Part shown: positions 51,048-61,624 of the stretch, piece by piece
How the letters are laid out: the number at the start of each line of letters is the position of its first letter
How positions within the stretch are numbered: position 1 is the stretch's first letter
Assembly (NCBI GenBank): GCA_947576945.1
Contig: CANPTH010000001.1
Location: forward strand, 62,001 to 126,000
DNA from: an uncultured Lachnospiraceae bacterium
GTDB lineage: Bacteria; Bacillota; Clostridia; Lachnospirales; Lachnospiraceae
Direction of reading: 5' to 3'
Length of the DNA: 64,000 nucleotides
Made by a program: the position numbers and the translations under genes
Notes under the pieces: generated by a model
Told to the model about the DNA's origin: nothing
Seen by the model: the letters and a program-made list of their open reading frames with translations, nothing else
Databases searched by the model: none

Positions 51048-51548
51048 ATGCAGAAGAAAGTATTTCAGTTATTAGTGGATAATACCTCCGGGGTGCTCAG
51101 CCGGATTGCAGGACTTTTTTCCAGGCGGGGTTACAACATTGACAGTATCACGGCAGGCGGGACCGCAGATGAACGTTTTACCCGTATTACGATCGTAACA
51201 TCGGGGGACGATGAGATCCTGGATCAGATCGAGAAGCAGGTGGCAAAGCTGATTGATGTACGGGACATCAAGGAATTAAAGCCGGAAGACAGTGTCTACA
51301 GAGAACTGGTCATGATCAAGGTTAAGACTTCTGCCGAAGAACGGCAGGGAGTGATTGCTATTGCCGATATTTTCCGGGCGAAGATTATTGATGTGGCGCC
51401 GGAAAGCCTGGTTATCGAATTGACCGGTACGCAGGATAAGGTGGGAGCATTTATCAATCTGCTGGAAAGCTATGAGATTCTGGAGCTTGCCAGAACGGGT
51501 ATCACGGGTCTGGGAAGAGGAATCGAGAATGTGACTTATCTGGAATAG
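51048..51548 (+). CDS. ilvN: Acetolactate synthase small subunit (second copy)
   Basis: MQKKVFQLLVDNTSGVLSRIAGLFSRRGYNIDSITAGGTADERFTRITIVTSGD. Confidence 0.94.
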   Translation: MQKKVFQLLVDNTSGVLSRIAGLFSRRGYNIDSITAGGTADERFTRITIVTSGDDEILDQIEKQVAKLIDVRDIKELKPEDSVYRELVMIKVKTSAEERQGVIAIADIFRAKIIDVAPESLVIELTGTQDKVGAFINLLESYEILELARTGITGLGRGIENVTYLE

Positions 51549-51586
51549 TGACGGATTGACAGAGGGAAAGATTCTCTCTTGTTATA

Positions 51587-52757
<1,171 letters not shown>

Positions 52758-52819
52758 TAGAATGCCGTGTCATCTGGCATTACCTCTAAAGTAGAAGCAG
52801 ACAGTTAAGAGAGCCTAAG

Positions 52820-53389
52820 ATGAATACACAGTCCAAAACCGATGTGGATCAGATGTTGGCAGAGAGCTTTAAGGATCTTGCGCTCAGAATGCCGATCGAT
52901 AAGATAACGATCAAGCAGATAACAGACGGGGCGGGTGTTATCCGCCCGACTTTCTACAATCATTTTCAGGACAAATATGAACTGCTGGAGTGGATCATCC
53001 GCGCGGAGGTGCTTGATCCGGTCATTCCGCTTATGCAGTCCGGGAATCTGAAAGACAGCATGGTGCAGATCTTTCACAACATGCATCAGAACAAGAAGTT
53101 CTATAAGAAGGTTACCCGTCTGGAAGGGCAGAACTCCTGTGAGAGTATCGCGAAGAAGTTCATTATGGAGATTCTTTTCACTTTCATTAATGAGAAGGTC
53201 GGGGAGAAGAAGCTGGCAAAAAGAGGTCTGACAGTCAGCATGGTGGCGGAATACTATGCACAGTCCATGGCTTTTGTCGTCATCCAGTGGACAAAGCTGG
53301 ATATGAGTCTGACACCGGAGCAGGTGGCGGATATTTTCGAGTATATTACGACGCATTCCATGGATGAAGTGATAGCAGAGATGAATTGA
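52820..53389 (+). CDS. TetR/AcrR family regulator (DhaS-like)
   Basis: [49 protein letters not shown]. Confidence 0.88.
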   Translation: MNTQSKTDVDQMLAESFKDLALRMPIDKITIKQITDGAGVIRPTFYNHFQDKYELLEWIIRAEVLDPVIPLMQSGNLKDSMVQIFHNMHQNKKFYKKVTRLEGQNSCESIAKKFIMEILFTFINEKVGEKKLAKRGLTVSMVAEYYAQSMAFVVIQWTKLDMSLTPEQVADIFEYITTHSMDEVIAEMN

Positions 53390-53477
53390 TACCAGGGCTT
53401 GTCTGGGGTTTCCGGATAGGCCCTGTTTTCGAAGAGCAGAAAGCAGTATGAGAATAACAGGTAAGGAGAACTGGAGT

Positions 53478-54743
53478 ATGGGAATGACAATGACACAGAA
53501 AATTCTGGCGGCACATGCGGGGCTGGATCATGTGGAAGCGGGACAGCTGATTGAGGCCGATCTTGATCTGGTGCTGGGCAATGATATCACCAGTCCGGTA
53601 GCCATCAAGGAGATGGAGAAGATGAACGTGGACGGTGTATTCCACAAAGATAAGATAGCGCTTGTGCCGGACCATTTCGTGCCGAACAAGGATATTAAGT
53701 CGGCGGAGCACTGTAAGTGTGTGCGGGAGTTTGCAAAGCGCAATGAGATCACCAATTATTTTGAAGTGGGCGAGATGGGGATCGAACATGCGCTGTTACC
53801 CGAGAAAGGGTTGACGGTGGCCGGAGACGTCGTGATCGGTGCGGATTCCCACACCTGTACTTACGGTGCACTCGGCGCTTTCTCCACGGGCGTAGGCAGT
53901 ACGGATATGGCGGCAGGCATGGCAACTGGTAAGGCCTGGTTTAAAGTGCCGGCGGCGATCCGTTTTAATCTGACCGGCAAACCGGCAGAGTGGGTAAGCG
54001 GCAAGGATGTGATCTTACATATCATCGGCATGATCGGCGTGGACGGTGCGCTGTATAAATCCATGGAGTTCGTGGGAGATGGTATCCGGAATCTTTCCAT
54101 GGATGACCGTTTTACGATTGCCAATATGGCCATCGAGGCGGGCGGCAAGAACGGCATCTTCCCTGTAGACGAGCTGGCGGTGGCTTACATGAAGGAGCAC
54201 TCCACGAAAGAATATAAGATCTATGAAGCGGATGCGGACGCCGTGTACGATGAAGAGTATACCATTGATCTAAGCGCGCTTCGGCCGACCATTGCATTTC
54301 CCCATCTGCCGGAGAATACGAAGACCATTGACGAGATCACGGAAGATATCGCGATCGACCAGGTGGTGATCGGTTCCTGCACCAACGGCAGGCTGGACGA
54401 TCTGCGGATCGCTGCCAAAGTGCTTCAGGGCAGGCACGTGGCTTCGGGAATGCGCTGCATCGTGATCCCGGCTACGCAGGCGATCTACTTACAGGCGATG
54501 GAGGAGGGGCTTTTAAAGACCTTTATCGAGGCCGGAGCAATCGTGAGCACGCCTACCTGCGGGCCTTGTCTCGGCGGCTATATGGGTATTCTGGCAGAAG
54601 GGGAGCGGTGTGTCTCCACCACCAACCGTAATTTTGTAGGCCGCATGGGCCATGTTGATTCCGAGATTTATCTGGCCAGTCCGGCGGTAGCGGCGGCAAG
54701 TGCAGTGGCCGGAAAGATTTCCTGTCCCTGCAGGCTTGCATGA
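53478..54743 (+). CDS. leuC: 3-isopropylmalate dehydratase large subunit
   Basis: [72 protein letters not shown]. Confidence 0.95.
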   Translation: MGMTMTQKILAAHAGLDHVEAGQLIEADLDLVLGNDITSPVAIKEMEKMNVDGVFHKDKIALVPDHFVPNKDIKSAEHCKCVREFAKRNEITNYFEVGEMGIEHALLPEKGLTVAGDVVIGADSHTCTYGALGAFSTGVGSTDMAAGMATGKAWFKVPAAIRFNLTGKPAEWVSGKDVILHIIGMIGVDGALYKSMEFVGDGIRNLSMDDRFTIANMAIEAGGKNGIFPVDELAVAYMKEHSTKEYKIYEADADAVYDEEYTIDLSALRPTIAFPHLPENTKTIDEITEDIAIDQVVIGSCTNGRLDDLRIAAKVLQGRHVASGMRCIVIPATQAIYLQAMEEGLLKTFIEAGAIVSTPTCGPCLGGYMGILAEGERCVSTTNRNFVGRMGHVDSEIYLASPAVAAASAVAGKISCPCRLA

Positions 54744-54787
54744 CAGATGACATAACAGAATAAAGAAAATAAAACGGAGGTAGGATC

Positions 54788-55276
54788 ATGCAATCAGCGA
54801 AAGGGATTGTTTTTAAATACGGGGACAATGTGGATACGGACGTGATCATTCCGGCACGGTACTTGAATTCTTCCGATCCGGCAGAACTGGCCACACATTG
54901 TATGGAAGATATTGACAGGGAATTTATACAGAAGGTGAGCAAAGGGGACATCATCGTGGCTACCAAAAATTTTGGCTGCGGTTCCTCCAGAGAGCACGCG
55001 CCGATCGCCATCAAGGCCGCCGGCGTAAGCTGTGTCATCGCCGAAACTTTTGCCAGGATCTTCTATCGGAATGCGATCAATATCGGACTGCCGATCATTG
55101 AGTGTCCGGAGGCGGCGCAGGCGATCGAGGCGGGCGATACCGTGGAAGTGAATTTCGATACCGGTGTGATCACGGATGTCACCAAAGGCACAACATATAA
55201 GGGGCAGGCATTTCCGGAATTCATGCAGAAGATCATTGCGGCGGAAGGGCTTGTGAATTATATCAATCAGAAATAA
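54788..55276 (+). CDS. leuD: 3-isopropylmalate dehydratase small subunit
   Basis: [62 protein letters not shown]. Confidence 0.95.
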   Translation: MQSAKGIVFKYGDNVDTDVIIPARYLNSSDPAELATHCMEDIDREFIQKVSKGDIIVATKNFGCGSSREHAPIAIKAAGVSCVIAETFARIFYRNAINIGLPIIECPEAAQAIEAGDTVEVNFDTGVITDVTKGTTYKGQAFPEFMQKIIAAEGLVNYINQK

Positions 55277-55335
55277 GGTATTTTAGATTTTATAACATTG
55301 TGTAGAAGCCGTCAGAAATGACGGCTTCACTGCAT

Positions 55336-55947
55336 TCATACATCTGTTCGATTGAGCTGCCTGATCACACGGCAGGGATTACCGACGGCCAGAGAATTTG
55401 CCGGGATATCCTTTGTCACAACGCTTCCGGCGCCGATCACGGAGCCGTCGCCGATGGTCACACCGGGCAGGACGATCACGCCGCCGCCCAGCCAGCAGCC
55501 GTTCCCGATGTGGATCGGCAGGGCATAAGTGCGGCAGAAGTATTGTCCGGTTCCGGGACACCAGTCAGGAGTCAGACGGTCAGTCAGTTCTACGGGATGC
55601 GTCGCCGTATAGAGCTGCACATTGGAGGCGATCAGAACATCGTCTCCGATGGTTATCGTATTGCAGTCTACGAATGTACAGTTCATGTTTACGGATACAT
55701 TGTTTCCCAGATGGATATTTCGTCCATAATCACAGATAAAAGGCAGGCCAACGGATACGTTCGTCCCGAGGCTGCCAAATAGCTGCTTTAGGATATTGGT
55801 TTTTTCGCTTTTCTGCTCATAGGCAAGAGCATGATACTCTTTCAGCAGTTTTCTGGCCTGGGTCTTATATTCCAGAAAGATCCCATCATGGCAGTTATAA
55901 TATTCACCGGCCATGCATTTTTCCAGTTCATTCGTACATTCACTCAT
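55336..55947 (-). CDS. Sugar O-acetyltransferase (maltose/galactoside acetyltransferase family)
   Basis: GLPFICDYGRNIHLGNNVSVNMNCTFVDCNTITIGDDVLIASNVQLYTATHPV; left-handed beta-helix hexapeptides. Confidence 0.92.
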   Translation of the reverse strand: MSECTNELEKCMAGEYYNCHDGIFLEYKTQARKLLKEYHALAYEQKSEKTNILKQLFGSLGTNVSVGLPFICDYGRNIHLGNNVSVNMNCTFVDCNTITIGDDVLIASNVQLYTATHPVELTDRLTPDWCPGTGQYFCRTYALPIHIGNGCWLGGGVIVLPGVTIGDGSVIGAGSVVTKDIPANSLAVGNPCRVIRQLNRTDV

Positions 55948-56019
55948 TCGGTCATACCTCCGGGGACAGCGTTCGGTTTTAAGATTATAGATATAACACC
56001 TTTAATTATCCTTGTTGGT

Positions 56020-56066
56020 TACCCTCAGTGAACAAAGGAATACACGCCTTTTGTTCACTGAGGGTA
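56020..56066. repeat. Repeat family 2 copy B: perfect palindrome with 17-bp arms and 13-nt loop
   Basis: taccctcagtgaacaaa-ggaatacacgcct-tttgttcactgagggta. Confidence 0.9.
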
Positions 56067-56348
56067 ATGGAAAGTAATGAAACTATATCACAAAATAAAT
56101 GATATCACAATGCTGTTTTAGAATCTGTTCCGGAAACGCATATTTTATGATACAGCCAGTATACTGACACGTTTCTGTCTCACCGGATGATTTGCCTGCA
56201 CTGGTTGATTTCTGCTTCAACGGACAGTTGTTTTACAATACCGGATTTATGAGCTATGATGCAGATAGAGTAATGTTGGAGGCGGAAGTAAGACTGAAAA
56301 ATCACACCGATGCGCTGATTTTTCAATCGGAAATCCGGACGCTTCGGA

Positions 56349-57140
56349 ATGGAGGAAAATATGCAGCAAATAGGTGAAAATATCAGCAGGTTACGGAAAG
56401 AACAGAACATGACACAAGATGAATTCGCACTGCGGCTCGGCGTAACGCCGCAGGCCGTGAGTAAATGGGAGCGGGGTTATAGTCTTCCGGATGTTACCCT
56501 GGTCGCGGAAATCTGCCGCTTGCTGAAGGTACGGGCGGATTCCCTGCTTGGCATGGAAGATGTTCTTTTTTGTGAAAACGAGAATACTGTGGTGGAACGG
56601 GAGATCAGACAGAACCTGATCGCGGAACCCCTTCGTATTGAAGTGGGCGTTGCATTGATTTCCTGTATTGCGGAAGGTTTAAAAACCGATTACGTGAACA
56701 AATGTCGGAAAAAACTTGCGGCTGAGACAGGAATGTTACTGCCAATCCTTAGAATTCGGGATTCTCTGCATCTGTCAGAGAAGGAAGTCCGCATCACGTC
56801 CTATGATCAGGTGTTACTGCAAAATGAATACGTACAGCCGGATGAGCATACATTTTATGCGGTCATTGACGAGACTGTCAGGCTGTGTAGAGAGAACTAT
56901 GACAGGATCTTAAACAAGCAGATTGTAAAAAGTCTGCTGGATAATCTGCAGGAGCAGTATCCGGGCACATTGGATGGACTGGTGCCGGACAGAGCAGGCT
57001 ATTTTGAAGTGATGGAATATTTGCGTACAGTGATCGCGCAGAAGGGGACGTTACGGGATCTGATCCATATCATGGAGGAACTGGAGCGGTTACTTTCTAT
57101 GGGTGGAATATGTTACAGTTCGCGGCTGGTTAAGCCGTGA
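56349..57140 (+). CDS. XRE-type helix-turn-helix regulator
   Basis: IGENISRLRKEQNMTQDEFALRLGVTPQAVSKWERGYSLPDVTLVAEICRLLKV. Confidence 0.88.
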   Translation: MEENMQQIGENISRLRKEQNMTQDEFALRLGVTPQAVSKWERGYSLPDVTLVAEICRLLKVRADSLLGMEDVLFCENENTVVEREIRQNLIAEPLRIEVGVALISCIAEGLKTDYVNKCRKKLAAETGMLLPILRIRDSLHLSEKEVRITSYDQVLLQNEYVQPDEHTFYAVIDETVRLCRENYDRILNKQIVKSLLDNLQEQYPGTLDGLVPDRAGYFEVMEYLRTVIAQKGTLRDLIHIMEELERLLSMGGICYSSRLVKP

Positions 57141-57147
57141 GCTGTAA
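57112..57147. repeat. Repeat family 3 hairpin (copy 2), overlapping the 3' end of the XRE gene
   Basis: gttacagttcgcggctggttaagccgtgagctgtaat versus 28384-28420 gtaacagtttgcggctggtcaggccgtgaactgtaac. Confidence 0.75.
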
Positions 57148-57270
57148 TAACGGAAGAGGCTTACGAAGACAGAAAATGATAGTAGTTGCTTTCCGGGGAA
57201 GAACAGGATATACTTATAAAAAAGATAAAAAGAGCAGTGTTTATGAGAGGCGTTTTGATAACCCGGAAAT

Positions 57271-58131
57271 TTGTTTAATCAAAGTGCTCATCACGGAAAG
57301 CAAGATACCATGATCAACAGAGTCAGTGATAACGATTATTATGATTACAAAAAATTGAATATGCCCACAACCGCAGATACAAACAGCAGCGGCGAAAAGT
57401 TCAGTCTGGATTACCAGCGTGCGGATGATAAAAAAGAGGACGACGAGAAAAAAGAGAAGATATCCAAAGAAGGAATGGACAAAAATCTTGCCGGAAACAG
57501 GCCGCGCACGGTAGTACAGAGCGGTGTTAAGCTGGAACTGTCAGGAGACGGTCAGGAGAAAGCAGAAACCGGCGGCGGAAGCGCTTTTTCGGATTTGATC
57601 CAGACTGTCCGCTCATGGCTGACCATGATGGTACAGTCGTTCAAGGGACTTCTCGACAGAATCTGGAATGATCCGGTGCCGGAGGATATGGTATTGTCTG
57701 CAGATGAAGCACCGGTAGAGGAAACCGACCGTCTGTCGGAAGAATATCTGGAGATGAACTCGTCCGGGCAGGAGAACGCGATGAAAGCGGAGACTGTGGA
57801 AGCAGTACAGACCGGGTCTGCGGAAGGGTCGGCACTGGAATCTGCTGCGGACGCTGACAGGACGGGCAATCCGTCAGACAGGGCGGACTCTATGGAGAGA
57901 ATCGGTCAACTGCTGTCAGGCCGGGGAGCCAGGGATCAGGAGATTCAGAAATATCTTCGTTCCGGCAATCTGGAGCAGGTGATTACTCTGCTGACAGAGA
58001 ATGGACACCGGACAATGGCCAGGAATTCGTCTCTGTTGACTTATTATGACCGGACCGGCAGGCTCACGTCACTCAGCGCATCGGATCAGGAACGGATCCT
58101 GCACGGGGACAGGAATGTGAAGAAGCTGTAG
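57271..58131 (+). CDS. Hypothetical protein, low-complexity N-terminus and conserved-looking C-terminus
   Basis: Intact ORF; C-terminus IQKYLRSGNLEQVITLLTENGHRTMARNSSLLTYYDRTGRLTSLSASDQERILHGDR; start may be 57310. Confidence 0.6.
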   Translation: MFNQSAHHGKQDTMINRVSDNDYYDYKKLNMPTTADTNSSGEKFSLDYQRADDKKEDDEKKEKISKEGMDKNLAGNRPRTVVQSGVKLELSGDGQEKAETGGGSAFSDLIQTVRSWLTMMVQSFKGLLDRIWNDPVPEDMVLSADEAPVEETDRLSEEYLEMNSSGQENAMKAETVEAVQTGSAEGSALESAADADRTGNPSDRADSMERIGQLLSGRGARDQEIQKYLRSGNLEQVITLLTENGHRTMARNSSLLTYYDRTGRLTSLSASDQERILHGDRNVKKL

Positions 58132-58260
58132 CGACTGTTATCTGGAGGTCTCATCAAAATAATCTGCAGGAAATAATTCGAAAGAATTTTGGGAATATTG
58201 AGAATGAAGATTTCAGGCATAAAAGCAATGATGGATTTGACTTTGCGGACAACAAAGCAG

Positions 58261-58292
58261 GCGGTATGTTGCTCTCTTTGGGAACATACCGC
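58261..58292. terminator. Hairpin with T-run, probable terminator
   Basis: gcggtatgtt-gctctctttggg-aacataccgc followed by tttt. Confidence 0.6.
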
Positions 58293-58498
58293 TTTTGCTG
58301 TTGCCCTGACTCTGCTCAGGGAACAATTTTCTTTGACGCAGAAAGAGCTTGCGCTGGGACTTGGGTGGACAGTGGACCAGATAAAACAAAACGCTTGTTC
58401 GAGTCGGGTTTTTCTGCTATACTGATAAAAGCAGCATCTGGAACCCTTTTACAAGGCTGCTCTGCCAAACACAACAGTAACAGTAAGGAACAACAGCT

Positions 58499-59254
58499 GT
58501 GAATACACTAAACCGGGAAGCCTTTGAACAGGCCAAGCTTAAAGTACTTTTAAAACAGAATGATCCTCATGGTTTCGGTACGCTGCAGGAGAAGACGGTT
58601 CATGCGGTGATGAAGCTCTATTATGAACCGGATGAAGACTACCATGAGGTGCCCATCGAAGGGTACATAGCGGATATTTATACGGGAAAGAGGATCATAG
58701 AGATCCAGAACGGTAATTTCAACAGGCTGCGGCCGAAGCTGGCAGCATTTTTGCCGTTGTATCCTGTGACGGTAGTCTATCCGATTCCTCATTATAAATG
58801 GGTGATCTGGATGGAGGAGAAGACGGGAGAACTGTCGAAGAAGCACAAGTCTCCGGTCACGGGCAATGTCTATCATGCCTTTCCGGAGTTGTACAGGATC
58901 AAGCAGTTTCTGGGGCATCCGAACCTGTCTTTTGCCTTTCCGCTGCTGGATATAGATGAGTACAGACTGCTGAACGGCTGGAGTAAGAACAGGAAGCGGG
59001 GATCAAGCCGGTATGACAGGATGCCGCTGGCGCTGGCCGATGAGATACGGATCGACTGTGCGGCGGATTTTCTACAACTTGTGCCTTATGAACTGCAGGA
59101 GCCTTTTACGGTGAAGGAGTTCGCACAGGCCACAGGGATACACAGGGATCTTGCGGGTTCGACGCTGCCTCTGCTCACGTATATGCAGCTGCTTGCGCGC
59201 GCCGGGAAGCGGGGCCGGGAATATTTGTATGAAGTGGATGACAACTATAGATAG
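58499..59254 (+). CDS. Conserved hypothetical; putative PD-(D/E)XK-like nuclease (EIQ variant) with winged-helix-like C-terminus
   Basis: YYEPDEDYHEVPIEGYIADIYTGKRIIEIQNGNFNRLRPKLAAFLPLYPVTVVYPI; C-terminal PFTVKEFAQATGIHRDLAGSTLPLLTYMQLLARAG. Confidence 0.6.
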   Translation: MNTLNREAFEQAKLKVLLKQNDPHGFGTLQEKTVHAVMKLYYEPDEDYHEVPIEGYIADIYTGKRIIEIQNGNFNRLRPKLAAFLPLYPVTVVYPIPHYKWVIWMEEKTGELSKKHKSPVTGNVYHAFPELYRIKQFLGHPNLSFAFPLLDIDEYRLLNGWSKNRKRGSSRYDRMPLALADEIRIDCAADFLQLVPYELQEPFTVKEFAQATGIHRDLAGSTLPLLTYMQLLARAGKRGREYLYEVDDNYR

Positions 59255-59337
59255 AACTTGTTTCGGGCGGATATGTCCGTTATAATGTAGGTGTAAATTT
59301 TCCGAAGGCTTTCGGACAGTGTAAAACGGGGTTTCTT

Positions 59338-61536
59338 ATGGGGGCGATCATAACAGTACACGGAATGGGCGTATTGGTCTGTTTTGTCATGATCCTTTTG
59401 GTGTGGATGGCGAAGCCGACTGTACAGCAGAAGATCCTGCTGGTGGGGACAATATGTACTTTTCTGGACATGACCGGATATTTTCTGGAACTGCAGAGTG
59501 TCAGCGAGGAAGCGGCGCGCCTTTCGATCAAGGTGGAATATATCGGCACCACGATGGGGCTTCTCAGTTTCCTGTATTTTTCATGCCTGTACAGCACCCA
59601 TCTGGGGGACTGGCATGTCAGGCTGATTAAGCGGTTTTATGCGGTGAATCATCTGTTTATTCTGGTTGTGGTGTTTACGATCGACTTCAATACGATCTTC
59701 TACAGGAAAGTGGAACGTGTGGTCCAGAACGGGTATCATCTGTGGTCTATTGATCCGGGACCGGTCTATTACTGGTGGTTTATAACGACGATGGTTCTTG
59801 GATTTCTGATCACATTCATCGTGCTGCAGTCGGCATTGGAGCACAGGGGAGAGAAGCGTCCGGAACTGTTTCTGCTCTGTCTGGCTTCTCTGCTGCCAAT
59901 CTGCCTGTGGTTTTTTAGAATGGCAGGGGTATTCGGTTATTACGACCCTTATCCTATGTCGATGATGATCACGGAATGTTTCCTGGTATTTATCATGTAC
60001 AAATACCGTCTGTTTGATACCGTCAAGACGGCGAAAGACCGGGTGATCGATAACATCCGGGAAGGAATTCTCGTCACCGATCATAACGGGGAGGTCATCT
60101 ATCTGAACCGGGAAATTTCAAGAATCTTTCCGGAGGTGGACTGGAAGGACCGTCGCATGGTGGAAGAGCGGGTGTTTCGGTTCCTGGAGGATCACAGAGA
60201 CGGATTTACGACGGTGAAGAATCAATATTATCAGTGGAAGTCGGGAGAGATTCTTGACGATAACCGCCGCCGGGCAGGCGTGCTCTACCGCATCAGTGAT
60301 ATAACGGAGGGTCATCTGTATACCCGGCAGCTGATCAGCTTAAAGGAAGAGGCGGAACGCGCCAATGCAGCCAAGAGTATCTTCCTCGCGCATATGTCCC
60401 ACGAGATCAGGACGCCGATCAACGCGGTGCTGGGCATGAATGAGATGATACTGCGGGAGAGCTGTTCCGACACGATCAAAGATTATGCCCGAAACATTCA
60501 GAGTGCGGGCAAGATCCTGCTCTCCATCATCAATGACATTCTCGATCTTTCCAAGATAGAATCGGGCCAGATGGAGATCGTGGAGAAGGATTATCATCTC
60601 GGCAGGATGCTGATCGATATCGAGAATATGGTGACCATGCGGGCGGAGGAGAACAGTCTGGCCTTACATATTCAGGCAAATCCGATGCTGCCAGAAACGC
60701 TCCACGGAGATGAACAGCGGATCAAGCAGTGCATCATCAATTTCCTCACCAATTCGCTCAAATACACGAGAGAGGGGCAGGTTACGCTCCAGGTGGATTT
60801 TACCGATAAAGACAAAGATACGATCGATTTGCGGATTATTGTAACGGATACCGGCATCGGTATCGAGGAAGACAAACTGGCGGTACTCTTCGAGCCGTTT
60901 GTCAGGCTGGACAGGTCGAAGAACGAACATATAGAGGGTACGGGACTGGGCTTAAGCATCACGAAGAAGCTGATCGACAGGATGAAGGGCAGCCTGAGCG
61001 TTGAAAGCGTGTACGGCAGGGGCAGCGTATTTTCCTTTGCCCTGCCGCAGAAGGTGGCAGGCCCGGATCTGCTGGGAGACTATAAGGATAAGCACAGGCG
61101 GGTGACGGAGCGTGAGCAGGCCCGGGAGAAATTTACCGCGCCCGGCGCCAGAATCCTTGCCGTGGATGATAACCGTGTCAATATCACAGTGGCCAGAGGG
61201 CTGCTTCGAAGACTGAAAGTGCAGTTTGATTCTGCGACAAGCGGGCAGGAATGTCTGGACAAATTCGCGAAGAACGATTATGATATCATTCTGCTGGATC
61301 ATATGATGCCTGTGATGGACGGTGTGCAGACGCTGCACCGGATGCAGGAGACGGAACGTTTCCGGCAGAATGCACCGGCGGTCATCGCGATGACGGCCAA
61401 TGCAGTCATCGGGGCAAGAGAAAAATATCTTGAAGAAGGGTTTACGGATTATCTGTCGAAACCGATCGATCATAAGAGACTGGAAGAAATGATCCGTGCC
61501 TATCTGCCGGAGGAGATGATCCGGTACAACGAATAA
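59338..61536 (+). CDS. Hybrid sensor histidine kinase (7TM N-terminus, PAS-like, HisKA, HATPase, REC)
   Basis: N-terminal 7 TM; FLAHMSHEIRTPINAVLGMNEM; GTGLGLSITKKLIDRMKGSLSVES; receiver ILAVDDNRVN...DIILLDHMMPVMDG. Confidence 0.93.
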   Translation: MGAIITVHGMGVLVCFVMILLVWMAKPTVQQKILLVGTICTFLDMTGYFLELQSVSEEAARLSIKVEYIGTTMGLLSFLYFSCLYSTHLGDWHVRLIKRFYAVNHLFILVVVFTIDFNTIFYRKVERVVQNGYHLWSIDPGPVYYWWFITTMVLGFLITFIVLQSALEHRGEKRPELFLLCLASLLPICLWFFRMAGVFGYYDPYPMSMMITECFLVFIMYKYRLFDTVKTAKDRVIDNIREGILVTDHNGEVIYLNREISRIFPEVDWKDRRMVEERVFRFLEDHRDGFTTVKNQYYQWKSGEILDDNRRRAGVLYRISDITEGHLYTRQLISLKEEAERANAAKSIFLAHMSHEIRTPINAVLGMNEMILRESCSDTIKDYARNIQSAGKILLSIINDILDLSKIESGQMEIVEKDYHLGRMLIDIENMVTMRAEENSLALHIQANPMLPETLHGDEQRIKQCIINFLTNSLKYTREGQVTLQVDFTDKDKDTIDLRIIVTDTGIGIEEDKLAVLFEPFVRLDRSKNEHIEGTGLGLSITKKLIDRMKGSLSVESVYGRGSVFSFALPQKVAGPDLLGDYKDKHRRVTEREQAREKFTAPGARILAVDDNRVNITVARGLLRRLKVQFDSATSGQECLDKFAKNDYDIILLDHMMPVMDGVQTLHRMQETERFRQNAPAVIAMTANAVIGAREKYLEEGFTDYLSKPIDHKRLEEMIRAYLPEEMIRYNE

Positions 61537-61624
61537 ATGGCGGGAAAAGTTATTCAAGGCATTCCATGGCAGGCGTATCTGTCAGGTTTGAAGTTTGTGA
61601 AAACAGAACAAGAGGTATGACTAA

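Noticed and set aside
52820-53389. TetR gene between ilvC and leuC as a novel leucine regulator
   Set aside because: Position is suggestive only; no operator palindrome was clearly identified, so not claimed as a finding.
58189-58425. Small ORF with an HTH-like stretch (LREQFSLTQKELALGLGWTVDQIKQ)
   Set aside because: Overlaps a clear terminator-type hairpin (58261-58292), lacks a convincing start or RBS, and the motif is too short to support.
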